Source: Leptodactylus fallax (Eukaryota > Chordata > Amphibia > Anura > Leptodactylidae). Taken from it: a stretch of DNA of 64,000 nucleotides. The position numbers and the translations under genes are program-made. The DNA is taken from positions 2,046,001 to 2,110,000 of the forward strand of contig CAMRHE010000321.1 in assembly GCA_947044405.1 (NCBI GenBank). Direction: 5' to 3'. The first letter of the stretch is position 1. Each line of letters starts with the position of its first letter. Positions 46,663 to 56,866 of this stretch are shown here, piece by piece. The notes under the pieces were generated by a model. The model saw nothing but the letters and a program-made list of their open reading frames with translations. It did no database searches and was not told the DNA's origin.

Positions 46663-48275
46663 CAGTGGGGAAAAAAAGTATTTAGTCAGCCACCAATTGT
46701 GCAAGTTCTCCCACTTAAAAAGATGAGAGAGGCCTGTAATTGACATCATAGGTAGACCTCAACTATGAGAGACAAAATGAGAAAAAAAAATCCAGAAAAT
46801 CACATTGTCTGATTTTTAAAGAATTTATTTGCAAATTATGGTGGAAAATAAGTATTTGGTCAATAACAAAAGTTCATCTCAATTCTTTGTTATATATCCT
46901 TTGTTGGCAATGACAGAGGTCAAAAGTTTTCTGTAAGTCTTCACAAGGTTGGCACACACTGTTGCTGGTATGTTGGCCCATTCCTCCATGCAGATCTCCT
47001 CTAGAGCAGTGATGTTTTGGGGCTGTCGCTGGGCAACACAGATTTTCAACTCCCTCCAAAGGTTTTCTATGGGGTTGAGATCTGGAGACTGGCTAGGCCA
47101 CTCCAGGACCTTGAAATGCTTCTTACAAAGCCACTCCTTCGTTGCTCTGGAGGTGTGCTTGGGATCATTGTCATGCTGAAAGACCCAGCCACGTTTCATC
47201 CTCAATGCGCTTGCTGATGGAAGGAGGTTTGCACTCAAAATCTCACAATACATGGCCCCATTCATTCTTTCATGTACAGGGATCAGTCGTCCTGGTCCAT
47301 TTGCAGAGAAACAGCCCTAAAGCATGATGTTGCCACCCCCATGCTTCACAGTAGGTATGGTGTTCTTTGGATGCAACTCAGCATTCACTCTCCTCCAAAC
47401 ACAACGAGTTGTGTTTGTACCAAACAGTTCTACTTTGGTTTCATCTGACCATATGACATTCTCCCAATACTCTTCTGGAACATCCAAATGCTCTCTAGCA
47501 AACTTCAGACGGGCCCGGATATGTACTGGCTTAAGCAGGGGGACACGTCTGGAACTGCAGGATCTGAGTCCCTGGCGGTGTAGTGTGTTACTGATGGTAG
47601 CTTTTGATACGTTAGTCCCAGCTTTCTGCAGGTCATTCACTAGGTCCCCCCGTGTGGTTCTGGGATTTTTGCTCACCGTTCTTGTGATCATTTTGACCCC
47701 ACAGGGTGAGATCTTGCATGGAGCCCCTGGTGGAGAGAGAATATCAGTGGTCTTGTATGTCTTCCATTTTCTAATTATTGCTCCCACAGTTGTTTTCTTC
47801 ACACCAAGCTACTTGCCTATTGCAGATTCAGTCTTCCCAGCCTGGTGCAGGTCTACAATTTTGTTTCTGGTGTCCTCCCACAGCTCTTTGGTCTTCACCA
47901 TAGTGGAGTTTGGAGTGTGACTGTTTGAGGTTGTGGACAAGTGTTTTTTATACTGATAACAATTTCAAACAGGTGCCATTACTACAGGTAATGAGTGGAG
48001 GACAGAGGAGCCTCTTAAAGAAGAAGTTACAGTTCTGTGAGAGCCAGAAATCTTGATTGTTTGTAGGTGACCAAATACTTATTTTCCACCATAATTTGCA
48101 AATAAATTCTTAAAAAAATCAGACAATGTGATTTTCTAGATATCTTTTCTCATTTTCTCATTTTGTCTCTCATAGTTGAGGTCTACCTATGATGTCAATT
48201 ACAGGCCTCTCTCATCTTTTTAAGTGGGAGAACTTGCACAATTGGTGGCTGACTAAATACTTTTTTTCCCCACTG
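46663..48275 (-). mobile_element. Tc1-like transposon, family A copy 2 (complete ends)
   Basis: 1,613 bp with TA at 46661-46662 and 48276-48277. Same ends and about 200-bp inverted repeats as the copy at 15.5 kb, in opposite orientation. Confidence 0.93.
46879..47901 (-). pseudogene. Tc1-like transposase, family A copy 2, full-length frame with two stops
   Basis: From [20 protein letters not shown] at 47901 to KGYITKN at 46879 the gene remains in a single frame of 341 codons. Only two in-frame stops are seen, both TAG. One replaces the Gln before LGVKK in the first DNA-binding domain; the other replaces the Trp before [27 protein letters not shown] and [11 protein letters not shown] keep all three catalytic acidic residues. 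This is the best preserved of the three family A genes and shows that the codon after VCVAQ-type text is CGA (Arg) here, where the other two copies have TGA. Confidence 0.93.
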
Positions 48276-48277
48276 TA

Positions 48278-48884
48278 TGTAGGGGCCAGTACAGCATAGG
48301 TACAGTGCAGCATTTTATTGCACAAGATAGCATGCTGCACTATCTTGCCCAAATTTTCTGACCTTCAAATGGAGATGATTCCAGGAAAGAGGAAATTTTG
48401 ATTAGGGGGTCCCCAGATATAATATTGCTTGGGGATCTTATATGACAAGTCCGCCTCTAATTACACATTACCTAGCAAGCCAAATTCTTAAAAAGTATTG
48501 ATTAGGGAATATGAATAACTACCTGATTTTTACCCTATTCTGTTATGTGTCATTGTAGAGATTAAAAGAGGTTATGACCAATGTGTTCTCTGCACCATAT
48601 CAGTAAACTTAGTAATATACATCCCAATGTCCCCACCGGAGGTCTTGTCTCCTTGCCTCCTCTGCTGATTCTCCCACTTTGGGCCACATGACCGACTTTG
48701 CTCTACTTCTGCTTCTTTTACACTGAAAAGAGTGCGTCAGTCATATGAGTCAGAGCGTCAGCAAAGTAGGCAGAGAGACAAGACTTCAAGTCTCCTGAAA
48801 GGATATGAGAATGTAAGATTTGGCATGACAAGGGACAGGGAATGTATATTACTGATATGGTGCAGTGAGTACACTGCCCAAAAA
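48278..48884. other. Non-coding stretch after the minisatellite
   Basis: Tail of the minisatellite to about 48330, then sequence without recognisable features. Confidence 0.45.
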
Positions 48885-49447
48885 AATTATTTCATCCCAT
48901 TCCCGTCTCCAAGACTTTTTTCGAGCTGCACCGGTGCTCTGGAATGCTTTACCCAAGACAATCCGATTAATCCTCAACTACAGCAGCTTCAAAACTGCTC
49001 TTAAATCACATCTGTGTGGTCAGGCTTATCACATGACCTGATCACAGTGTAGTGTGTGGAGGTGCAGAACAATAACACCTTTTATCCTTCCTCCTCTGTA
49101 CCTCAGATCCTGTCCCCTCCATCTAGAAGTTACACAGTACTCTTAGCGCTTAGTATCTGTTTATTCACAGATACTGGCTGGTGACGGGTTCATACAGCTT
49201 CAGTTACATAACCTTTTCTATTAAAAGATGGCTGGATCATTGTAGCAAACAATCCCTCTGACCTCTTGTGTCCCCCTATCTCTTCATAGAATTTAACATC
49301 TTGCAAGCAGGGCCCTCACTCCTATTGTTTGATATGTTTATTTCTTTGTCACATTGTAATGTCTCATATTGTCTGTTTCATGTGTCCTCTGATTTGTAAA
49401 GTCCTTCGGACTATGCTGCCGCTATAAAGTTATTATTATTATTATTT
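48885..49447 (+). mobile_element. LINE 3' end: C-terminal codons, 3' UTR and TTA microsatellite tail
   Basis: 48892-49041 reads SSHSRLQDFFRAAPVLWNAL, PKTIRLILNYSSFKTALKSH and ends QAYHMT-stop. The pattern (R)LWN(A/S)LP...SFK..LK.HL is the C-terminus of L2/CR1-group LINE proteins, downstream of the RT. It is followed by about 400 bp of 3' UTR ending GCCGCTATAAAG and a TTA repeat (49428-49447), the usual microsatellite tail of such elements. The 5' truncation near 48885 is typical of incomplete reverse transcription. Confidence 0.75.
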
Positions 49448-50991
49448 ATTTCCCACATAACCCCTTTAAAAAGATGTTCTCGTATATATAACAAAGTAAA
49501 CATTAGGAAAAAGTTTCAGTAGGGTTACTTATACTTTATATAAATCCTTTACAGGAATTAAATATTTTCTTGCATTTTGTGTAATAGAATTACAGTCCAT
49601 ATATTAAGAAGACATTCGCGTGATCTACCGGTAGGTTTTCTGCTCCAGAAATATGAAAATCTACTTAGCTATAGAAAAATTATCTATAGTAATTAATTTC
49701 CCTGAGGACTCTCATTGGAAGGTGGGCATTAGTTTCCATTCACTTGGCAGGATTACATAGAGTTCCCAATAGAAATGATCATTTGCATTTACAGTGTTCA
49801 TTAGATACCATTTTCTACTGAATTAGTCCCCAAACTGTATGTGCAGTCTTTTATATATGTTTGTATACTAGGTGGAATTATAAGTACAGGCTATGAATAG
49901 TAATGCATTATATTCCATGACTGCTTAGGTTCTTGGAGCTATTCCGTCTTCTATATTTGGTTTTCTCTTCTTTTGGTGTCCTAATTGCTAATTGCATTGG
50001 CACTAATAAAATGAAACAGAGACGCTGATTTCTCGTGAGGCCTTTCATGTCATAAAACATAGACATGGCTTCATCGTCCCATTGGGTTCATGAATAGTAT
50101 ACTGGAATGTTACAATTTGAGATGTCTGTCGTAAAATACTCCACTATCTCTGTCAAGATTTGTAACAGAAGCTCATTGTAGTCTTTATTACTGTGATAAT
50201 TGTGCTCAATACTTCATGGCTGAATGTTCCTTTTAGTGAATCTTTACAACATCTGTGGCATCACTGCAAAGTCTCATCATTTTAAGCCTCAAGTATTCTA
50301 GCAAACAGAATGGGTCACACACAGGAAGTAAACAAACTCTTCTTTATCACGTTAATTTTCAGAAAATACATTCATTAATATTTTTTTATTTATATTTTTA
50401 GGTAAAAATTAAAGGGTTTGTACCAAATAAAAAAAAACACGATAACTTTCTTCGAGAAGCAGTGCCACACTTTTCCATGGTTTGCGTCAGGTATTGCAGT
50501 TCTGCTCCATGGAATGAGGCTTATAGACAGGTGTGGTGTTGCTTCTGGAAGAAAACAACTATATTTTTTTAATCCTGTACAACCCTTAATTTCATCTACT
50601 TTGGGTCCTAGTCTTATTGTAAGCCAAATTCCAGAGTCCAGAAAGCTGAAGTCTGGTGTTGGTTGCCGGGGTTCTCTGCACTAGCTGTCCCTTTATATGA
50701 CCACAAGCACCATTACTCCATATCACAGAGAGGTGCAATAAAACTGAGGCCGACATTCAGTGTATGATGACCCTGGCAAACAGCACCATAGAATTCAGAT
50801 TCCATATAGAGACAGGTTTTGGTATTTGTGTTTTTCACTAAACACATAAGAGAGGTAGAATACCTAGTACGTTATGGAACCAAGCATAACTTTTGTCTTT
50901 TGATTTCAGGAGTCATATACTAAATATTTTCTGTATGTAGACAGCTGAAAGAGCTGTATGTTGTGATCTTGTCATTTTTCTGTTTTCATGT
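49448..50991. other. Non-coding stretch
   Basis: No gene or repeat arms recognised over about 1.5 kb. Confidence 0.5.
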
Positions 50992-51292
50992 TTAGGCCGG
51001 GGACCCACGTGACGTAAACGCTGTGGTTTGGCCGCGACGTAAACGCCGCAAATCCCATCCACACATTACATAAAAATAAGCGGAGTGGAAATGCTGCGAT
51101 ATCCAAAACAGTTGCGTTTTTGGAAATTGCAGCATGTCATTTATACCTTCAGAAACGCCACGGTTTCCCTATAGTTATAATTGAAGCAGAAAGCCTGCAA
51201 AAGAAAACTCTGCAGACTTTCTGTGAAAAGCGCTGTGGGAAAAACCGTGATGCGTTTCCGCTGCAGCCCGCTACATGGGGCCTTATCCTTAG
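50992..51292. repeat. Palindromic MITE-like element, family B copy 4
   Basis: Starts TTAGGCCGGGGACCCACGTG and ends CCCGCTACATGGGGCCTTAT. Relative to copies at 25.6 and 42.4 kb the internal blocks appear in inverse order (ATTGCAGCATGTCATTTATA, AAGCAGAAAGCCTGC), so it is in the opposite orientation. Confidence 0.7.
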
Positions 51293-52860
51293 ACTGCAGG
51301 GGTGTGAATGCAAGCATTTCAAGACACATTTATTCTAAAATTAGAGTATGCAGATATTAATATTTTATATCTCTTCACATATAAAAATGTGCTCGCTTCT
51401 GCAATTTACTTTCCATGTTCCATTGTTTACCATGATTTAGCTAATCCTGCTGCATACTGTGTATTTTTATATTTAGTATCTGTATTTGTAGACACTGATT
51501 TTGACAATAGGGATTTCTGTTCTAAAAGCAAAGCTATACAGTTTTTATATACATAGGAATGTTAGGTTATAAACTACTAAAGTTTTCCCAAGACTTCTTG
51601 TCCATGTGACTACTAACAAAGTAACTAAATATAATGTATTCTATGTGTGTGTGTGTCACATACAAGTCATGTTTTTCAGTACCAGGTGGCTGTTCTTTCC
51701 CATAAAGTAGGTGAATTAAATAAAATGATAACTTAATTGAAGATTGGAAAATCTGAGCCAAATTTCCGGTTTCCTTCCATTAAGATTTCAAGCTTGCTTC
51801 ATATGTAAATACATTTTCCTGCAGTCCTTTGAGTCTGAAGCAATGAATGTTAGATTGTAGGAAATCAAGCATTTACATAGTTTACCCAAGTGTAAAGCAA
51901 GCTCCTCCTCATCCAGATGTGACTGCAGCAAGCTTAGTGCTTTCAATCCCATCTCATATGTCCACAGAGGCCTGATGCAGCAGAGGTCTCCTTCACCCAC
52001 AGCAGGGCGGCATCTCCACATCTATCAGCTCGAGTAACCCTTTCTGCTGTGAAATGGAATCTCCTCCTTTATGCGTTTGATAATAAACCAGCTAAACATA
52101 GTGTCCATATGTTCCTGTCATTCAGCCATGTCTAGAGATATGCACATATTTTTGTGTTTGTTTATACACTTCATTGTTTCAGATAGTGTTTCTTTTGTTT
52201 TTATGTTGTTTAGTTCTGCACAGTACCATAAACACTCCAGTTCTGATAAATGTATCAGCAGTGCATCTGACATTGTAAATGTATAGATTTTATATTTAAA
52301 GTATGTACTCTTTGAATAACAGTACATATTAGATGCTACATAGAAATATATCTTTTGGACTCACACGCACAGAATCCTTGTTTGACAATTTAGTGTGTAC
52401 ACTATATGTAAATGAATATACCTTTAGGTGTGATTATTGAGGCAGCAGGTGGTAGTGATCCTCACAACAATTTTATATATAGGCCCAGATTTACTACTGT
52501 GTCTACCACTAGACACTGGCATAATTGTGGTACATCTTTGGTGCATCTTGACACATCTAGTTTGGGCTAAAAATTTTCTACTTACTAGACATGTGAGTGT
52601 GGATTCTCAGAAAAGCAGGTGTGGCTTAAATGCAAACCATGTCCAAAAAACCTGGCTCAAAGTATGCCAACTAAAAGGTGGTATAAACGTAGACTAGACA
52701 GTCGCCACATTTATCATCCAGTATCAGCCACTGTGCTAAGTTTGGCGTATTTTCAGACTACATAAGTTTCCACTGTCTGACTAATACTAAAGCTGGGCCA
52801 TAGTGTGAGTTTTAAATTATAGACCTGAATGAGGGTTCCAGGCACAGGTCAGGACATACA
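51293..52860. other. Non-coding stretch with a repeat fragment near 52480-52800
   Basis: About 52684-52800 resembles the dispersed repeat at 21.5 and 23.0 kb (GTAGACTAGACAGTC). A GTGTGTGTGT tract lies at 51645-51655. No supported gene. Confidence 0.45.
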
Positions 52861-53319
52861 TTAAAGGGAATCTGTCAGGGCAATTTGGGACACTAAACCA
52901 CCCACACGTCCATATGGACCTGGGGTTTAGTGTCCCAAATCACCCTGTTATAACGAAATCCATGGCCGCATTAAAAATAAAAAAGCTTTATACTCACCCT
53001 GCCGCTGTACTCCCCACGCCTGCGCAGTTCTTCAATGAAGCCAGAGATGTACGCTTCAGTGCACATGTCCCATACCTCTGGCAATTACACAGTGAAGCCG
53101 GGGTGTCCATCTTTGGCTTCACTGAAGAACAGCGCAGGCGTCTGGGAGGTGTGCCTCATGAATCAGCCGGACCGATCTCACCAAACAGCGTCGATCAGAC
53201 CCTTCTCTAGGTAAGTATAAAGGTCTTCTATTTTTAATGCGCCTGCGGATTGCATTACAACAGGGTGATCTGGGACACTAAACTCCCGGTGTATAAGGAC
53301 CTGTGGGTGGTTTAGTGTC

Positions 53320-53330
53320 CCAGATTGACC
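53320..53330. repeat. 11-bp target-site duplication of the Penelope-like element (left)
   Basis: CCAGATTGACC is repeated at 55065-55075 on the far side of the insertion. Confidence 0.85.
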
Positions 53331-55064
53331 TTAGTATAAAGTATCTTAACAAACTGAATGCCCTGGGCCCTCTACCTGAGGGTACCATTTTGGCCACCAT
53401 GGATGTGGAATCCCTGTATACCAACATTCCTCACAAGGATGGAGTTGCAGCATGTCGGGTACACCTGGCAAAACAAAACCTCCCAACAGAACCAGTAACG
53501 CAGCTCATACAATTCATCCTCAGCCACAACCATTTTACCTTTGGAGAGGATCTATATCTACAGCGAATGGGAACTTCAATGGGGACCAGATGTGCACCCC
53601 AGTATGCAAATCTCTTTATGGCAGAACTGGAAGGAGCATATTTATCAACATGCACCACCTCACACAAACCTATGATTTACCTTCGTTATATCGATGATAT
53701 CTTTGTCATCTGGACTGCAGGTGAGGAGGCCCTACTTCAATTCCATAATGACTTCAATGACTTTCACCCTACCATCAACCTTAAACTTAGCTATTCAGGG
53801 AGTGAAATTCACTTTCTGGATACCACAATATACATTAAAGACCACCGGCTACTCAGATCGATATACCACAAACCCACAGACAGAACGGCCTACCTGAGAA
53901 ACGACAGCTTCCACCCCAAGCACACAAGACAATCTATCATCTACAGCCAGGCTATACGATACAATCGTATTTGCTCTGACAAAACAGACCTGGACAAGCA
54001 CCTCCTGGATCTGAGGACGAAATTTCTCAGATTGGGATACAAACCAAAAGTAACAGACAACCAATTAAACAAAGCGGCAGCCATTAACAGAGACAGTCTG
54101 CTCACATATAGAGAGACCCGGAAAGAAGCCCGAGTGCCCCTAGTTGTCACCTACAACCCACAGCTGGAGATCCTACGAAGGATTGCCAAGGAGCTCCAAC
54201 CTGTGCTACATAGGGACAACAGACTCAAGGACATATTTCCAGTCCCCCCTCTCCTTTCCTTTCAACAACCACCAAACCTGAGGCGTATTATCGTCCGGAG
54301 TGCCCTGAAGGCCCCAACTGAAAATGGCACCTCACCTTGCCTACACAAAAGGTGCATGACCTGCAAGCACATCCACACCGCTGACAGTGTACATATCCCA
54401 CAGTCACAACAGGTGCACAGAATTAGGGGGACATTCTCCTGCAAGTCTTCCAATGTGGTGTACCTCATAATGTGTGTGCAATGTCCCACCACAGGCCTCT
54501 ATGTGGGGGAAACAGGGCAGAGACTCAGTCAACGAATGAACTCACATAGATCCAGCATTAATAACAACAGAACCGATCTCCCAGTGGCCGCACATTTCTC
54601 CGGAGAAAACCACTCTATTGAAGATTTGCGGGTTGTGGTTTTAATGGGACATTTTAAGACGCAGGAAAAAAAGGAAAGAATCAGAATACAAGTTTATGGA
54701 AAAATTTTAAACTCTGCAATTTGGACTTAATATTCATGCCAGCTTCATGTCACACTATGTATGACCTGTGAGGGTCACAAATCACCTCCTGATAGCAAAC
54801 AGATAACAGATCCCTCTGTCACACACCACAACTTTCCAGATTGTTTTTTGACCTGTTGTAAATAACTTCTCTACTTAGATTGCATTTTGTTTTGGCTTTT
54901 TTTAAGGACTCTAAAATGCTTTGAAGACCATGTGTATAAAAATCTGTGAATTTTCAGTTCTTGTATCACACCATGTCTGATGAAGGGAGCTAGTACTCCT
55001 GAAAGCTTACTTATAAATATACTCAGTTAGCCTCTAAAAGGTATCGCCTGATTTCTTCACTCTT
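53331..55064 (+). mobile_element. Penelope-like element (Neptune-like), 5'-truncated
   Basis: 1,734 bp flanked by an 11-bp duplication inside a palindromic element. It holds an RT plus GIY-YIG endonuclease frame, then about 330 bp of 3' UTR. That UTR ends with GTCTGATGAAGGGAGCTAGT and CCTGAAAGCTTAC, a phrase seen at the ends of Penelope-type elements. The 5' part of the RT is missing. Neptune affiliation (cysteine motif between RT and endonuclease) is inference. Confidence 0.88.
53333..54730 (+). CDS. Penelope-like reverse transcriptase with GIY-YIG endonuclease, 5'-truncated
   Basis: Open frame without internal stops. Counting from the ATG at 53303, which lies in the flanking repeat: TMDVESLYTNIP at 32-43, GTSMGTRCAPQYANLFM at 90-106 and YIDD at 129-132 are RT motifs. 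The N-terminal fingers are absent. After the RT thumb come a cysteine cluster CLHKRCMTC and a GIY-YIG nuclease domain: VVYLIMC at 385-391, GLYVGETG at 398-405, and QRLSQRMNSHR at 406-416 with the expected Arg and His. It ends ILNSAIWT-stop. Penelope proteins copy their RNA at a nick made by the nuclease. The first ten codons come from the host repeat. As the RT is incomplete it cannot be active, yet the absence of stops suggests a recent insertion. Confidence 0.9.
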   Translation, partial: SIKYLNKLNALGPLPEGTILATMDVESLYTNIPHKDGVAACRVHLAKQNLPTEPVTQLIQFILSHNHFTFGEDLYLQRMGTSMGTRCAPQYANLFMAELEGAYLSTCTTSHKPMIYLRYIDDIFVIWTAGEEALLQFHNDFNDFHPTINLKLSYSGSEIHFLDTTIYIKDHRLLRSIYHKPTDRTAYLRNDSFHPKHTRQSIIYSQAIRYNRICSDKTDLDKHLLDLRTKFLRLGYKPKVTDNQLNKAAAINRDSLLTYRETRKEARVPLVVTYNPQLEILRRIAKELQPVLHRDNRLKDIFPVPPLLSFQQPPNLRRIIVRSALKAPTENGTSPCLHKRCMTCKHIHTADSVHIPQSQQVHRIRGTFSCKSSNVVYLIMCVQCPTTGLYVGETGQRLSQRMNSHRSSINNNRTDLPVAAHFSGENHSIEDLRVVVLMGHFKTQEKKERIRIQVYGKILNSAIWT

Positions 55065-55075
55065 CCAGATTGACC
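55065..55075. repeat. 11-bp target-site duplication (right)
   Basis: CCAGATTGACC, identical to 53320-53330; the right arm of the split palindromic element follows at once. Confidence 0.85.
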
Positions 55076-55092
55076 TGACAGATTCCCTTTAA

Positions 55093-55784
55093 CTGATGTA
55101 TTTTCTACAAAGATCTGTCTTGGTAACCAATTCCTTTCAATGTCCCTTAAATTTTAGCTTGATTTTATAACTATCATTCAGTAGACTATTTCCAAGGTTA
55201 TACATGTTTGTCACAGAAGCTGCTCTGACTTCAAAGCTGAGTGACTCATAGTGGCTTGCTGTTAAAAGAGAATTGAGTGACTCAAACTTAGGCAGAATAA
55301 CATAAGAGGAACATAGAATCTTATTTATTATAGAAGTGTCAAAACATTTATGATAGGGCTCATATTCATAGTTTTGTTGTATTTTATTGATTCATCAACT
55401 GTAGTTAGGGGAATGAAGTACACCATCAAACCTCTGTCTTTTTCATGACCATGATTTCATGGCAAACATAGATTTGAAAAAACTTTCATTGCAATAAACT
55501 TTTCCATCAATTCTCCATTAGGCATAAGAAAACATACTGGCAATATTAATGGGGTTGCCCAGGAAATATAGTTTTTTTTTTTGTTTGTTTGTTTTAAATA
55601 CTGGAGATAGAAAGTACACCAAGCTCAATTAGTCTCCCAAGGATACACCTGTCTTTCTTTGGAAAGAGTTTGGAAGAGTTCTGGTGGAACTCTTAAACCG
55701 CCATATATTTGGGGTGTTCTTGTAGCAGCTGGACGCCTCGTCGTTCTTGGATTAGGGCGAAAATATATACAGATCTCGATTGAC
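55093..55784. other. Non-coding stretch
   Basis: No gene or repeat arms recognised. Confidence 0.5.
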
Positions 55785-55945
55785 CAATTGTACTCCTCCT
55801 TCTGGTGGAGACCAAAAAGAGGCACCACGCACACCCACCGGTATTCACAGCAAAAACAACTTTATTCCGTCACACAGCAACCATCACACGACGCTAAAAA
55901 CCGCGTTTCAGGGTTACGTCCCTTTTATCAAGTGAAGTATGCTAC
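55785..55945 (-). mobile_element. Penelope-type terminal fragment, minus orientation
   Basis: On the minus strand: GATAAAAGGGACGTAACCCT, GAAACGCGG, then GGAATAAAGTTG and TGTGCGTGGTGCC. The pattern (gatgaaggg-acgt-acccgaaacgcg ... aataaa) is typical of the terminal regions of Penelope-like elements. No coding part attached. Confidence 0.45.
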
Positions 55946-55984
55946 AAAAGTGGAGACCTTTTCCTGGTCATGTGTTTTCAGCAG

Positions 55985-56130
55985 AGGCTTCTGTGTAGGT
56001 TCGCCTACAAGCCTTGAGAAGGGTCCTGTAGCCTTAGGACCGAAATTTTGCATTGGAATAAATCTTCACCCATTTCATTTATAACTCTGGAGTGCTGTCC
56101 ATTTTTTGCATTACTTACTTGGGATCTTTA
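55985..56130 (+). mobile_element. Penelope-type terminal fragment, plus orientation
   Basis: CCTTGAGAAGGGTCCTGTAG, GGACCGAAATTTTGCATTGG, AATAAATCTTCACC and TGGAGTGCTGTCCATTTTTT follow the same order on the plus strand. It faces away from the fragment at 55785-55945 and differs from it in sequence, so two different copies or families are joined. Confidence 0.45.
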
Positions 56131-56191
56131 GGATTTGCACCCACCAGCCAAGTCAGGTTATTTTTTGGTGCTGCTCTGTATTTGGAATTTG

Positions 56192-56209
56192 TAGATAGAT
56201 AGATAGATA
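56192..56209. repeat. TAGA microsatellite, left part
   Basis: TAGATAGATAGATAGATA, interrupted by the element that follows. The array continues at 57391. Confidence 0.8.
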
Positions 56210-56430
56210 CCGTGTTTCTCCAAAAATAAGACCTACTCCGAAAATAAGCCCTAGCTACATTTTCCAGGTTTTTTGGAGTAGGCTTGAAATATAAGCCCTA
56301 CTCCCAAAAATGAGCCCTAGCTAATTTAACCCCTTCCCGACATCTGCCGTGCGATTACAGTGGACAGTGGATGCCGGGTCCTTAAATATGGCGGCCGCTC
56401 TGCTACAGAGCGGCTACCATAGCTGTCGTA

Positions 56431-56452
56431 CCAGGTCTCCGCGGAGACCTGG
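56431..56452. repeat. 22-bp perfect palindrome
   Basis: The two 11-base halves are CCAGGTCTCCG and CGGAGACCTGG, so the site is identical to its own inverse complement. It is one of a cluster of hairpin-forming sites in this element. Confidence 0.9.
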
Positions 56453-56457
56453 AGTTA

Positions 56458-56493
56458 ATGCCCGCAATCAGTGTCTATTCTGATGACGGGCAT
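56458..56493. repeat. Hairpin module 1
   Basis: ATGCCCGCAATCAG and CTGATGACGGGCAT form a stem with one internal mismatch zone. It is preceded by GAGTTA and followed by TGTTGAGCGTGACC, as in modules 2 and 3. Confidence 0.8.
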
Positions 56494-56547
56494 TGTTGAG
56501 CGTGACCCCCTCTCCTGCCCACAAAAGTAGCACAACCGCCGGAGTTA

Positions 56548-56583
56548 ATGCCCACGATCAGAATGGACTCTGACCACGGGCAT
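56548..56583. repeat. Hairpin module 2
   Basis: ATGCCCACGATCAGA and TCTGACCACGGGCAT; same flanks (GAGTTA, TGCTAAGTGTGACC) as module 1. Confidence 0.8.
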
Positions 56584-56688
56584 TGCTAAGTGTGACCTCC
56601 GCGCTTCCCCCTCACAGTCCCTAGGGCCGGTCCCCACCCCCTATAGCTACTATACCGGGTCTCCTTGTACAGTAGAGACCTGCAGTTA

Positions 56689-56724
56689 ATGCCCACGATC
56701 AGAGTCCACTCTGATCACGGGCAT
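56689..56724. repeat. Hairpin module 3
   Basis: ATGCCCACGATCAGAGT and ACTCTGATCACGGGCAT, the best preserved stem; followed by TGTTGAGTGTGCC. Confidence 0.85.
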
Positions 56725-56827
56725 TGTTGAGTGTGCCAGTCTGTAACCCCCCCCTCCAAATCGACCCCCCAAAGCAGAGAAGCTATCCCCAGGGCCGGTC
56801 CCCACCGGCCCCTTACCTTCACATTGC

Positions 56828-56866
56828 AGGTCGGCTCCCGTGTGACGATATCGCGGGAGCCGACCT
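56828..56866. repeat. Hairpin 4, 13-bp perfect arms
   Basis: AGGTCGGCTCCCG and CGGGAGCCGACCT are exact inverse complements around a 13-base loop. Confidence 0.9.

Larger units (their letters stand above)
52861..55092. repeat. TTAA-type palindromic element, split by a Penelope-like insertion
   Basis: Left end TTAAAGGGAATCTGTCAGGG; right end TGACAGATTCCCTTTAA at 55076-55092. Inside, GGTTTAGTGTCCCAAATCAC and ACCCTGTTATAAC at 52915-52955 face ACAGGGTGATCTGGGACACT at 53261, and TTTTTAATGCGCCTGCGG faces CCGCATTAAAAATAAA. Without the insertion the unit is about 487 bp, a large hairpin. Confidence 0.8.

Noticed and set aside
47324..47920. 198-codon ORF on the plus strand
   Set aside because: It is antisense to the family A Tc1 transposase. 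The same shadow ORF appears at 15866-16429 and 57866-58374 opposite the other copies.
51788..52021. 77-codon minus-strand ORF with a protein-like composition
   Set aside because: No recognisable domain, no splice-site context that I can support and no second exon. Possible conserved non-coding or exon sequence, but unsupported.
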